From assembly GCA_014879875.1 (NCBI GenBank), contig JACSRF010000334.1, positions 1 through 48,786 of the forward strand: DNA of 48,786 nt, read 5' to 3'. Positions 17,258 to 26,126 of this stretch are shown one piece after another (within the stretch, counting starts at the first letter, position 1; each line of letters opens with the position of its first letter). The notes beneath the pieces were generated by a model, which was not told where the DNA came from, did no database searches, and worked only from the letters and a program-made list of their open reading frames with translations. Made by a program: the position numbers and the translations under genes. This stretch comes from Anaerolinea sp. (GTDB lineage Bacteria; Chloroflexota; Anaerolineae; Promineifilales; Promineifilaceae).

Positions 17258-19528
17258 ATGCAAATACGTATACTCAACCGTGTGTTCTTGATGATCGGGC
17301 TGCCGTTGCTGTTCACGGCCGTTATCCTGTTCACTATGAGCCATAAGGCAACGGCCGTTGGCAATACTGTCACAGGCGCAGACCCCGTTGTCAGCCTGGT
17401 GGACGCCTTTCCAAACCTCACGTTTAGCGGTCCGGTAGATATTGCGAATGCGGGCGACGGCCGTCTCTTCATTGTTGAGCAGGCTGGGCGCATTCGCGTC
17501 ACGCCCCTGGACCCTGATTCTACGCAGGCGCTCATCTTCCTCAATATTACAGATCGGGTCGGTTCCGGCGGCGAGCGGGGCCTGTTAGGGCTGGCGTTCC
17601 ACCCCAACTATACTGACAACGGCTATTTTTACGTCAACTACACCAATCTCAGCGGCAACACGCGCGTTTCCCGCTTTCAAGTGACCACTGACCCCAATGC
17701 GGCCAATCCCAACAGCGAGCTGATCCTGATGGAATTCAGCCAACCCTTTTCCAATCATAACGGCGGCGACGTCGCCTTTGGGCCGGATGGCTACCTCTAC
17801 ATTGCCACCGGTGATGGCGGCAGCGGCGGCGACCCCAACAATAACGGGCAAACGACCAGCACCTTGCTCGGCAATATCTTGCGCATAGACGTGGATGGCG
17901 GCGGCCTGTCTCCCGATTGTGACGCCGATGGCAATTACACCATCCCGCCGGACAATCCGCTGCTGACCGCGCCGGCGGCCTGTGACGAAATATGGGCGTA
18001 TGGGCTGCGCAATCCGTGGCGCATCAGCTTTGACCGCGCCACCGGCGACTTGTTCATCGCGGACGTGGGGCAAAATGCGTGGGAAGAGATCGACTTGCAA
18101 CCGGCAGCCAGCGCCGGCGGCGAAAATTATGGCTGGCGCTGTTATGAGGGCAATCACCCGTATAACCTGACCGGCTGCGGCGACATCAGCCTCTACACCT
18201 TCCCGGTTTATGAATATAGCCACGGCGGCTCGCCATTTCGCTGTTCCATTACCGGTGGCTTCATCTATCGTGGGCTGCAATATCCCAACCTGCAAGGGAC
18301 GTATCTGTATGGCGATTACTGTTCCGGCCAGATTTGGGGACTGACGAACAGCGGGACCGGCTGGACGAACACGCAGCTTTACGCGGGCAGCGGCATGACC
18401 ACCTTTGGCGAAGATGCCTGCGGCGGTATTTACGTTCCCCAGGGGAGCAAAATTTACCACGTGCAAGATACGAGCACGCCGGCTGCGCCCAACCTGTGCC
18501 TGACGAAAAGTGGCCCAACTATCGCTGACGTACAGACGCCGATTACCTATACGATTCAGGTGAACAATACCGGGGCGGTGACGGCCACCAACCTGACCAT
18601 CACCGATACCTTGCCCGATGGGGCCAGCTATGTCAGTGGGGGTACGTTTGCTGGCAGTGTCGTCTCCTGGCAGGTGGCGAACCTGGCGGCCAAGTCATCA
18701 CTGACGCTGCAATTTGTGGTCACGGCCACGCAGACCATTACCAATGCCAGCTACCAGTTGACGGCCGATGGCGGTTACGTTACCAGTGGCAGCCATGCCG
18801 TGACGACAGTTATACGGCCGGCGGCGCTCTCGATCAGCAAAACGGGGCCAGACGAGGCCTTTGCCGGCGACCCCATCACCTACACGCTGACGGTGATGAA
18901 CGGCGGACCGGGCGCGGCTTCGGGGCTGCTGATCACCGATACGCTGCCGGTGGGCGCTTCTTATGTGAGTGGCGGCGCGCTGAATGGGGATGTTGTCTCC
19001 TGGCAAGTCCCATCTTTGCCCGCGCAGGGGAGTGTGGCCGTGCAGTTTGTGGTGACGGCGACGGCGACAATTGTGAACGAGACCTATGGTGTGTGGGCGG
19101 CCGGCGGCTTTGCGGCGCAGGGCAGCGAGGTCGTGACGACGACGGTGATCACGCCGGCGCCGCTGCTGCGCATTGACAAAACTGGTCCGCTGACGGTGAG
19201 CGCGGGCGACCCGATTACTTACACGCTCACCATCCGCAATGATGGCATCCTGACGGCGACCAACCTGGTGATTACGGACGTGCTGCCCGCCAATACGGTG
19301 TACGTCAGCGGAGGCGTGTTGGCCGATGGAGTGGTCAGTTGGATGGTGGAGGCGTTAGGGCCGGATACGGCCGTTGCCGTCCAATTCACCGTCACGGCAG
19401 CCGATACCGCGCGCAACGAGCAGTATGGCGTGTTGGCTGATGGCGGGTATGGGGCTGTGGGTGACCACCCGGTCGTGACCTTTATTGATGGGGTTATTAT
19501 CTACGTGCCGTTTGCGCGTGTACCGTGA
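17258..19528 (+). CDS. Secreted PQQ-type glucose/sorbosone dehydrogenase-like protein with three DUF11 repeats
   Basis: The 756-residue protein has an N-terminal signal segment (about 1-33). A six-bladed beta-propeller of the soluble glucose/sorbosone dehydrogenase (GSDH/HHIP) family spans about 45-400: VSLVDAFPNLTFSGPVDIAN, GERGLLGLAFHPNY, FSNHNGGDVAFGPDGYLYIA and YGLRNPWRISFDRATGDLFIADVGQ are the family landmarks. Three DUF11 repeats follow (about 415-745), each starting with LxxxKTGP and containing ITDTLP or ITDVLP. It probably oxidises sugars outside the cell; PQQ use is from family knowledge. AGGAG at 17245-17249 supports the ATG at 17258. It ends with IIYVPFARVP. Confidence 0.9.
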   Translation: MQIRILNRVFLMIGLPLLFTAVILFTMSHKATAVGNTVTGADPVVSLVDAFPNLTFSGPVDIANAGDGRLFIVEQAGRIRVTPLDPDSTQALIFLNITDRVGSGGERGLLGLAFHPNYTDNGYFYVNYTNLSGNTRVSRFQVTTDPNAANPNSELILMEFSQPFSNHNGGDVAFGPDGYLYIATGDGGSGGDPNNNGQTTSTLLGNILRIDVDGGGLSPDCDADGNYTIPPDNPLLTAPAACDEIWAYGLRNPWRISFDRATGDLFIADVGQNAWEEIDLQPAASAGGENYGWRCYEGNHPYNLTGCGDISLYTFPVYEYSHGGSPFRCSITGGFIYRGLQYPNLQGTYLYGDYCSGQIWGLTNSGTGWTNTQLYAGSGMTTFGEDACGGIYVPQGSKIYHVQDTSTPAAPNLCLTKSGPTIADVQTPITYTIQVNNTGAVTATNLTITDTLPDGASYVSGGTFAGSVVSWQVANLAAKSSLTLQFVVTATQTITNASYQLTADGGYVTSGSHAVTTVIRPAALSISKTGPDEAFAGDPITYTLTVMNGGPGAASGLLITDTLPVGASYVSGGALNGDVVSWQVPSLPAQGSVAVQFVVTATATIVNETYGVWAAGGFAAQGSEVVTTTVITPAPLLRIDKTGPLTVSAGDPITYTLTIRNDGILTATNLVITDVLPANTVYVSGGVLADGVVSWMVEALGPDTAVAVQFTVTAADTARNEQYGVLADGGYGAVGDHPVVTFIDGVIIYVPFARVP

Positions 19529-19603
19529 AGGGTGAACCGTGGATCGTGATCCGGGTCTTCAGGATTTTGCGGGGTTGACGCCGTGAAACCCTGCGACAAG
19601 CTT

Positions 19604-19666
19604 GTGATGCGTGATGCGTGATTTTCTCTGGTCACGCATCACGTTTCACGCATCATGTTTCACGCC
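19604..19666. repeat. Inverted heptamer arrays with hairpin
   Basis: Three heptamers on the left (GTGATGC, GTGATGC, GTGATTT) face five on the right (TCACGCA, TCACGTT, TCACGCA, TCATGTT, TCACGCC). GTGATGCGTGA at 19611-19621 pairs perfectly with 19632-19642. It may end transcription of the dehydrogenase gene. Confidence 0.75.
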
Positions 19667-19682
19667 AAAGTTGGATGGGTGT

Positions 19683-20870
19683 ATGACGACAGAATTTTTA
19701 CGGCCGTTTATCAACAAGCAAGTCTCATTGCGGTTTGCAGGGCAGGGGCTGCGCTTTGATTTGTCGCAGTCGTTGTTTAGCAGTTTTGACATTGACGCCG
19801 GGTCACGACTGCTGTTGAAAACGGTGGCGCAGCAGGTAGATTTGACTGCGGTGGCTGCGGCGTTGGACGTGGGCTGCGGCGTGGGCGTGTTGGGCTTGTG
19901 CGTGCAGAAGGCGAATCCGCAGGCGCAGGTGACGCTGCAAGATCGGGATGCGTTGGCGGTGGCTTTTGCCGCGCACAATGCCCGCCTGAATAAGCTGCGG
20001 CGGGTGACGGTACAGGGCGGGCTGGCGTTTCAAGGGACAGAGGGGCGGCATTTTGACCTGATTTTGTCCAATTTGCCGGGCAAGGCAGGCGAGCCGGCGC
20101 TGCAAGCGATGCTGGCGCAAATGGCAGCCCATTTGACGGAAAACGGGACAGCAGCGGTGGTGGTAGTACGGCCGTTAGCCGACAGGGTGGCGGCGGCGTT
20201 GGCGCAGCAGCAAAGCGTGGTGGTTCATCAGGAGGAGGGAACGGGGTACGTGGTGTTTCATTTTCGCGGCGGTGATGGCGTGGCGGATGCGACGTTGACC
20301 CCTTACCTGCGCGGGCAGGTTGATTTTGCGGTGGGCGGCCAACATATGATGTTGCAAACCGCGTACAATTTGCCCGAATTTGACAACCTGGGTTATGACA
20401 CGGCGCTGGCGGCGACGGCCGTGCGCCAGGAGAAGGTGAGCGGCCGTGTTCTGATCTGGAATCCGGGACAGGGGCATTTGCCGGTTTATCTGCGCTTGCT
20501 GGCCGGACAAGCGGTGACGCATTACACCTTAGCCAGCCGCGACGCTCTCAGCCTGGAAATTAGCGCTCACAATCTGGTGGCGCACGGTATAGCCGACGCG
20601 CAAATCACCTCGCTGCACAGCCCTGACTTTACCCAGGTGGCCGGTGAATTTGATTGGGTTTGCATCTTCCCAGATACCGACGCGGGCGCACCCTGGCAGG
20701 CGCGACTGCTGCCACATGGCGCGCAGCTATTGTCACCCCAAGGGCGATTGCTGGTGACGGCCAAAAGCACGCACGTTTTCCGTATGCTAGAAAGCGGGCA
20801 TTCCCTTGCGAAACAGGCTGACCGCAAAAAACAGGGGTATCGTACCTTGCTGCTGCGACGACGGCCGTAG
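19683..20870 (+). CDS. RsmC/RlmG-like methyltransferase with duplicated domain
   Basis: The 395-residue protein has two methyltransferase-like halves. The first holds an intact SAM-binding motif, ALDVGCGVGVLGL, followed by TLQDRDALAVAFAAHNARLN and LILSNLPGKAG. The second repeats the fold in degenerate form (WNPGQGHLPVYLR, then LASRDALSLEISAHNLVAHG). RsmC-type rRNA guanine-N2 methyltransferases also have one active and one dead half, but in the E. coli protein the dead half comes first. The usual NPPF catalytic motif is replaced by SNLPGK, so the target is uncertain. ATG 19683 is chosen because the longer frame runs through the heptamer repeat. It is followed closely by the Nudix gene. Confidence 0.75.
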   Translation: MTTEFLRPFINKQVSLRFAGQGLRFDLSQSLFSSFDIDAGSRLLLKTVAQQVDLTAVAAALDVGCGVGVLGLCVQKANPQAQVTLQDRDALAVAFAAHNARLNKLRRVTVQGGLAFQGTEGRHFDLILSNLPGKAGEPALQAMLAQMAAHLTENGTAAVVVVRPLADRVAAALAQQQSVVVHQEEGTGYVVFHFRGGDGVADATLTPYLRGQVDFAVGGQHMMLQTAYNLPEFDNLGYDTALAATAVRQEKVSGRVLIWNPGQGHLPVYLRLLAGQAVTHYTLASRDALSLEISAHNLVAHGIADAQITSLHSPDFTQVAGEFDWVCIFPDTDAGAPWQARLLPHGAQLLSPQGRLLVTAKSTHVFRMLESGHSLAKQADRKKQGYRTLLLRRRP

Positions 20871-20901
20871 CGTTGAAGTACCACAAGCTCCGAGGTGACA
20901 C

Positions 20902-21534
20902 ATGAATCCTGCACAAAAACTGGCCCTATGGGCTGATAAGCTGCGCGACATTTCCGCGATGGGCTTACAGTTTGCCCGTAATCGTTACGACAAAGACAAC
21001 TACACGACCATCCAGACGATGGCGATGGCAATGTTGGCGCTGGCGACCAATGGCGCATTGGCGGACATGGAACCGCTGCGCGCCCCGGTTTTCGCCCGCC
21101 CTACCCCGATTACGGTGGGTGACGGGGCTGTCATTGATGAGAACGGCCGTATCCTGCTCATTCAGCGCGCCGACAATGGCAAATGGGCCATGCCCGGCGG
21201 CGCTTTAGAAGTGGGCGAAACCCCGGCCGCCGGCGTCGTGCGCGAAATCCACGAAGAAACTGGCGTCGAGGCCGCGCCGGTGGCGCTCGTTGGCATTCAC
21301 GATTCGCGGTTGTGTGGCACACCCACCCGCCATCACCTTTACCACCTGCTCTTCCTCTGCCGCCCGCTGCACATCGGCGACCCGCAAGCCGCTTCCCACA
21401 AGGCTGAAGTGTTAGCTGCGGCGTGGTTTAGCGAAGACAACCTGCCGCAAGACCTGGACGAAGGGCATAAAACACGCATCCCCGAAGCCTTTCGCATCTG
21501 GCGCGGCGATCTACGCGCCTACTTCGATGCATAA
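20902..21534 (+). CDS. Nudix hydrolase with Nudix_N_2-type N-terminal domain
   Basis: The 210-residue protein has a complete Nudix box at residues 100-122 (GALEVGETPAAGVV then REIHEETGV), which binds the metal for hydrolysis of a nucleoside diphosphate linked to another group. The N-terminal 60 residues (KLALWADKLRDISAMGL...YDKDNY) match the helical domain found in a subset of bacterial Nudix enzymes. GAGGTGAC precedes the ATG by a good distance. It is 31 bp after the methyltransferase gene and probably co-transcribed. The substrate is unknown; ADP-ribose-like compounds are common for the family. Confidence 0.9.
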   Translation: MNPAQKLALWADKLRDISAMGLQFARNRYDKDNYTTIQTMAMAMLALATNGALADMEPLRAPVFARPTPITVGDGAVIDENGRILLIQRADNGKWAMPGGALEVGETPAAGVVREIHEETGVEAAPVALVGIHDSRLCGTPTRHHLYHLLFLCRPLHIGDPQAASHKAEVLAAAWFSEDNLPQDLDEGHKTRIPEAFRIWRGDLRAYFDA

Positions 21535-21585
21535 TACTGTCCTGGTTCTCGCGTTATCCGCTAGAACGGGAGAATTTATTACGAA

Positions 21586-21668
21586 GAATTTATTACAAAG
21601 AAACAAAGGTACAAAGAAACAAAGAGATTCTTTGTGTCTTTGTTTCTTTGTACCTTTGTAATAAATTC
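21586..21668. repeat. Long imperfect hairpin between convergent genes
   Basis: A left arm starting GAATTTATTACAAAG (21586) pairs with a right arm ending CTTTGTAATAAATTC (21668). An inner arm at 21608-21625 pairs with 21637-21654. The left arm carries an extra AAACAAAG. It lies between the Nudix and kinase genes, which converge, and could terminate both. Confidence 0.7.
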
Positions 21669-21710
21669 CTATAACTATCAGCCACAAAAACGCTAGAACC
21701 AGATACCGTC

Positions 21711-23561
21711 TTATGGCGCATTCATCGCGCAGCGGAACCCCAAATTGGCCCGCGACACGGTGGGGTCGAAGGAGGTACGCGCCGTGACGCTGACGTCCGC
21801 TTCCGCAGACAGCCAGGAACCACCGCGAATGACCTTGAAATCGCCGCTCAACGGCCCCAGCGGATTTGTTTCGACGGCGTCCCGGTAGGCACGAAAATCG
21901 TACCAGTCGGCGACCCATTCCATGGCGTTGCCGGCCATGTCGTAGAGGCCGATGGGGGAACGGCCGTCGGGGTAGCTGCCCACCGGCGCGGTATCACGGT
22001 AGCCATCGTCTACGGCCGTGTCCCGCCGCGCCTGGGTGCAGTTCACGTCGCAGTAGTTCAGCCGCTGCCCATTGAACGCATTCCCCCAGGGGTAGCGCAG
22101 CTTAATGCCCTGCACTGGATCATACCCGGCCGCTTTTTCCCATTCCGCTTCGGAGGGCAGGCGCGCGTCGCGCCAGCGGCAGAAGGCATCGGCGTCGTAC
22201 CAATTCACAAAGATGACCGGATAGTTGTCAAAGCGGGCGTCGCCATAGTAACTGTCATAATAGGTGGCGTTGTTGCGATCCGGCGGATCGCAAACACCGG
22301 CGGCCACGCACTGCGCGTATTGACCGTTGGTCACTTCCGTTTCATCAATGTAGTACGCATCCAGAAAGAGGATGCGCGACGGTTTTTCATCCACTTCGGC
22401 GCTCTCGTCGTCGCCCATGCGGAAGGAACTGGCGGGCATAAAGACCATGCGGGCGCCGGTGCGGCTGATGAAGGGGGCGGGCGTCGGCGTGGGTGGCTCG
22501 GTGGGCAGGGGCGTCAGCGTGGGCGTGGGCGCAAGTTGGGTGGCGGCGGCAATGACGGCCGAGATGAACGTAGCCGTCGCTTCGGTCTCTGTCAGGGTGC
22601 GGTTCGGCCGTTCCAGGTTGATGAACCCGAAAGCGGCCATGCCGAGCAAAATAAGCAGCAGCACAATCGTCAGGCCGAGAATGGTGCGCCGTTCGATTTG
22701 CTTGCGCGCTGTGGCGGGCAGGCGCGGTGGTGGCGCTATGCGGAAGTCGTCTGGTGTGCGCCGCTGCTCGCTGCTGAGGGGAGATGGGCGGCCGGCCGGC
22801 CGTTCCAGCGCTCGTGCAAAATCGGTCACGCGCTCATAGCGCACATCGGGGCGCAGGGACATGGCGCGCGCGGCGACAATGGAGAGGTAAGGCTCCACAT
22901 CGGGGTTGACCTCGCGCGCCGGTTTCAGATCGTCCAGCCCGCTTTCGCGGCTCAACGCCTTTGGCGGGACCTGTGCCGTGAGCAGGGTGTAGAGGGTGGC
23001 GCCCAGGCTGTAGATGTCGGCTGTTTCGTTTACGGCCGTTTGCGCTTGTTGTTCTGGCGCGCCATAGCCGTCGCTGTGCGGCCGTATGCCTAATCCTGGC
23101 AGCCCTGTATCTACCAGGAACACATCCCCGGCGGGCGTGATGCGGATATTGGCCGGTTTAATGTCCAGATGAAGCTGTTTCTGCTCGTGTAAATAAGCTA
23201 ATGGTTGGCACGCCGCTTGCAGCCAACTCACGATCAAGTCAGATGGCAGCAGCCCATATTGCGCCAGCAGGCTTTGTAAGTCCACGCCATCCACATAGGT
23301 CGTTACCAGGTATTGCCCATTTTCCAGGGCAAAATGGTCCAGCGTCTGCGGTAACTGCGGGTGACGCAGTTCATTGAGGCGGCGCGCTTCCTGGCGAAAC
23401 AGGCGCTGCGTCTCCACAGAGGGATCGCGGTATTCTTTAATGACCACATCCTGCGCGGCCGTTGTGTCCCAGGCGCGATAGGTGACGCCATAGCGGCCGG
23501 CGGCCAGCAAGTAGAGAATGCGGTAACGTTGGTGCAGTCGTTCACCCGGTAATAGCGGCAT
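21711..23561 (-). CDS. Membrane Ser/Thr protein kinase fused to an extracytoplasmic SUMF1-like domain
   Basis: The 616-residue protein has a kinase domain (about 13-255): glycine loop AAGRYGVTY, Lys42, catalytic Asp133 in HLDIKPAN and metal Asp151 in VDTG, where DFG is usual. One membrane helix (about 293-316) and a Thr/Pro-rich linker (about 345-363) lead to a SUMF1/FGE-like domain (about 369-614) with MVFMPASSFRMG, RLPSEAEWEKAA, GNAMEWVADW and VIRGGSW. The cysteine pair that formylglycine-generating enzymes carry after RGGS is absent (RGGSWLSAEADVSVTAR), so this domain probably binds a ligand rather than making formylglycine (inference). The start is supported by a -10 box directly upstream. 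Confidence 0.88.
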   Translation of the reverse strand: MPLLPGERLHQRYRILYLLAAGRYGVTYRAWDTTAAQDVVIKEYRDPSVETQRLFRQEARRLNELRHPQLPQTLDHFALENGQYLVTTYVDGVDLQSLLAQYGLLPSDLIVSWLQAACQPLAYLHEQKQLHLDIKPANIRITPAGDVFLVDTGLPGLGIRPHSDGYGAPEQQAQTAVNETADIYSLGATLYTLLTAQVPPKALSRESGLDDLKPAREVNPDVEPYLSIVAARAMSLRPDVRYERVTDFARALERPAGRPSPLSSEQRRTPDDFRIAPPPRLPATARKQIERRTILGLTIVLLLILLGMAAFGFINLERPNRTLTETEATATFISAVIAAATQLAPTPTLTPLPTEPPTPTPAPFISRTGARMVFMPASSFRMGDDESAEVDEKPSRILFLDAYYIDETEVTNGQYAQCVAAGVCDPPDRNNATYYDSYYGDARFDNYPVIFVNWYDADAFCRWRDARLPSEAEWEKAAGYDPVQGIKLRYPWGNAFNGQRLNYCDVNCTQARRDTAVDDGYRDTAPVGSYPDGRSPIGLYDMAGNAMEWVADWYDFRAYRDAVETNPLGPLSGDFKVIRGGSWLSAEADVSVTARTSFDPTVSRANLGFRCAMNAP

Positions 23562-23568
23562 AGCATGA

Positions 23569-23574
23569 ATTATA
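23569..23574 (-). promoter_or_regulatory. -10 box for a possibly leaderless kinase mRNA
   Basis: On the minus strand TATAAT ends seven bases before the kinase ATG at 23561, so transcription would begin at about the ATG. No clear -35 element or ribosome site is present. Confidence 0.4.
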
Positions 23575-23685
23575 CCGAATCTGGTTTGCCTATCATACCT
23601 GTTGCCAGTATCCTTGCAGACGGCCGTTGTGAATTTAGGCGCTTACGCGCCCACATCGACAAAAAATTGGCGATAAGCAGAAAAT

Positions 23686-23720
23686 AATGAATCGTGAATA
23701 ATGAACAATGAATGGTGAAG
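23686..23720. repeat. Five tandem heptamers
   Basis: AATGAAT, CGTGAAT, AATGAAC, AATGAAT and GGTGAAG lie head to tail. Their complements fit the same loose pattern (NTTCAYN) as the arrays at 31362-31529. Confidence 0.65.
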
Positions 23721-23921
23721 TTGGCGTGTCATCCTGTTTGGGTTTGATTTTTGCGAGATGTTTTGAGCTTATGTTGAGAATCTTTCGGGCTTTCGGCGCC
23801 GCGTGCTTCGGCATAGAGTGCGGCGGGAGCAGCGCCACTACGCAGCAATTGTCCAGCAATATGATTGGCAGAGCGTTTATCAGGCATATTGTCGCTCAAA
23901 TGCACAATTCGGAGGATATAA

Positions 23922-26072
23922 ATGGATCTTTTTACAGCCGCCTCGCACCATGATGTGCTGGTTTTGGTGGTGCAGATAGCTGTGCTTCTTTTTACGGCCA
24001 GAGCAATGGGTGAAATTGCGCAACGATTGGGGCAACCTTCTGTCGTTGGCGAAATTTTGGCCGGTATTGTGCTTGGCCCGTCGTTGTTGAGCAGTTTGTT
24101 TCCTATTGTAGGTGAGTGGATTGTGCCGCAAACGGCCGTGCAAGGGCACCTGCTCGAAGTGATCAGCCTGATTGGGGCGATATTTCTGCTCCTCATCACC
24201 GGGCTGGAAACGGACCTGTCGCTCATTCGCCGTCATGCGCGCACGGCCGTTAGCGTCTCTTTTGGCGGCATCACCGTCACCTTTCTCACCGGTTTTCTTT
24301 TAGGCCAATATTTGCCAGACTTTTTGTTGGCCGACCCATCGCAACGGCTCGTGTTTGCCCTGTTTGTGGCGACGGCCATGTCCATCTCCGCCATTCCCGT
24401 CATCGCCAAAGTCTTAATGGACCTTAATCTCATGCGGCGCGACATTGGGCAAACGATCATCGCCTCTGGCATGAGTGATGACACCATCGGCTGGATTTTG
24501 CTTTCCATTGTTGTGGGTTTAGCCAGTGGCGAAGCGATCAGCGCCGGCAGCGTTTTGCAAATAGTTGGCAGCGTACTGGCGTTTATGGTCCTCAGCTTTA
24601 CCCTCGGCCGTTGGTTTGTGAAGAAAGCATTAGACTTTGTGCAAGATGGGGTTGTCAGCCGCGACCGGCTCCTCACCCTGGTTGTTGTGCTCACCTTTAC
24701 GTGGGGGGCCATCACCCAGGCGCTCAACCTGGAAGCGGTGCTTGGGGCGTTTGTCATGGGTATTTTGTTCGGGCAAATGCCGCGCCTGCCGCAAACCGTT
24801 CATCACAAGTTGGAAAGCGTCGCCTTGGGCATCTTTTCCCCCATCTTTTTCGCCGTTGCCGGCCTCAAAGTCAACGTACTCAACCTGCTCGAACCCCAGC
24901 TCTTCCTGATCGCCTTGCTGGTCATTGCCGTCGCTTCCGGCGGCAAAATCGTGGGCACGTATCTGGGCGCGCGCCTGATTGGCAAGCGGGATCATTGGAC
25001 GTCGCTCAGCTTTGGCGCGGGCTTAAACGCGCGCGGCGCAATGGAAATTATCATTGCCACCATTGGCTTAAATCTGGGCATTTTGGCGCAGGACATGTTC
25101 TCGATTATCGTGGTTATGGCGATGACGACTTCGCTCATGGCGCCGCCTGCCTTGCGCTGGGTTCTGCACCGTGTCAAACCAGGCGAAGAAGAGATACGGC
25201 GGTTGCGCCAGGAGGAGTTGGCTGTGGGCAGCCTGGTCGCCAATATCCATCGGGTTCTTTTACCGGTGCGGCAGCGTGAATATGCCGGCAGCGCGGTACA
25301 AACGATTGAAGCGCACGTCTTGGAAAAGATCGGCGCCAAGAGTGCTCTCTCGTTGACTTTGCTCAGTGTTGTCGCGCCAAGGACGCGCAGCAATGGCGCT
25401 GCGTTTGTCGAAGAACTCGGCCAGATGTTTTCACAAAAGGAACTGATCAAAAAAGCCGTGGAAGGTGCGCATCCGGCCACTGTGATTCTCGATGAAGCGC
25501 GCAAAGATTATGATCTGCTGGTTCTGGGCGCATCAGAAGAGAGTAAAGGGACGAACGTTGTCTTTACACCATTGGTAGATTACCTGGTGCGTATGGCGCC
25601 GTGCCCGACTCTCGTGGTTCAGGGCAAGCGCGTCCAGCCAGATTGGAACCCCCGGCGGATTCTGGCGCCGACAAATGGCAGCACGGCCGCGCGCAATGCC
25701 GCCGAATTGGGGTTTGCGCTGGCGGATAACGACAGTGACGAGGTGCTTATTTTGCACGTGGTGGTGGATTACACGGACCGGTATTTTTTGGATGCGGACG
25801 GCGCAATGTTTGAAAAGCAGCTTGAAGTGGGTCAGCAAATGGTGACAAAGCTATGCGAATTAGGCAAAGCGCAGGGTGTGACAACCAACACGCTGATTCA
25901 GGTGGGGAGGGACCCGGAGACGATCATCCTTAACATCGCCCGCGAGTATCAGATAGACCTGATTATCCTGGGCACTGATGTTCGCCCCGGTTCGGAGCGG
26001 TTGTTTTTAGGGCCGCGCGTGGAGCGCATTTTGAAAAATGCCGTGTGCCCGGTTATTGTTCTGAACAGCTAA
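23922..26072 (+). CDS. CPA2-family cation/proton antiporter with C-terminal Usp domains
   Basis: The 716-residue protein has about 12 membrane helices (residues 10-400) of the Kef/CPA2 antiporter family: GQPSVVGEILAGIVLGPSLL, LLITGLETDLSLI and LGAFVMGILFGQMPRL are typical. The cytoplasmic part has two universal-stress-protein-like domains. The second (about 570-716) begins RRILAPTNGSTAARNAAELG and ends with the ATP-loop-like ILGTDVRPGSERLFLGPRVERIL. The fusion suggests nucleotide or stress control of monovalent cation/H+ exchange (inference). GGAGG at 23911-23915, six bases before the ATG, fixes the start. Confidence 0.92.
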   Translation: MDLFTAASHHDVLVLVVQIAVLLFTARAMGEIAQRLGQPSVVGEILAGIVLGPSLLSSLFPIVGEWIVPQTAVQGHLLEVISLIGAIFLLLITGLETDLSLIRRHARTAVSVSFGGITVTFLTGFLLGQYLPDFLLADPSQRLVFALFVATAMSISAIPVIAKVLMDLNLMRRDIGQTIIASGMSDDTIGWILLSIVVGLASGEAISAGSVLQIVGSVLAFMVLSFTLGRWFVKKALDFVQDGVVSRDRLLTLVVVLTFTWGAITQALNLEAVLGAFVMGILFGQMPRLPQTVHHKLESVALGIFSPIFFAVAGLKVNVLNLLEPQLFLIALLVIAVASGGKIVGTYLGARLIGKRDHWTSLSFGAGLNARGAMEIIIATIGLNLGILAQDMFSIIVVMAMTTSLMAPPALRWVLHRVKPGEEEIRRLRQEELAVGSLVANIHRVLLPVRQREYAGSAVQTIEAHVLEKIGAKSALSLTLLSVVAPRTRSNGAAFVEELGQMFSQKELIKKAVEGAHPATVILDEARKDYDLLVLGASEESKGTNVVFTPLVDYLVRMAPCPTLVVQGKRVQPDWNPRRILAPTNGSTAARNAAELGFALADNDSDEVLILHVVVDYTDRYFLDADGAMFEKQLEVGQQMVTKLCELGKAQGVTTNTLIQVGRDPETIILNIAREYQIDLIILGTDVRPGSERLFLGPRVERILKNAVCPVIVLNS

Positions 26073-26083
26073 TTGCATCGGGC

Positions 26084-26105
26084 GGGCGATTTTCCAAAAT
26101 CGCCC
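26084..26105. repeat. Dispersed hairpin, variant copy
   Basis: GGGCGATTTT (26084-26093), CC, then its exact complement (26096-26105) and TACAT. It is related in layout to the copies at 1486 and 34550 but has a different core. It lies in the leader of the next gene, ten bases before its ribosome site. Confidence 0.65.
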
Positions 26106-26126
26106 TACATTTACGAGGAGCGGATG

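Larger units (their letters stand above)
23562..23921. other. 360-bp divergent intergenic region
   Basis: It separates the kinase gene (leftward) and the antiporter gene (rightward). It holds a -10 box at 23569-23574 for the kinase, one ACGGCCGT octamer near 23620, a heptamer array at 23686-23720, and GGAGG at 23911-23915, the antiporter ribosome site. I see no RNA gene or ORF that I would support. Confidence 0.6.

Noticed and set aside
21711-22460. Functional formylglycine-generating enzyme
   Set aside because: The catalytic cysteine pair is missing and no sulfatase gene is nearby; the sulfotransferase at 5130 is unrelated chemistry.
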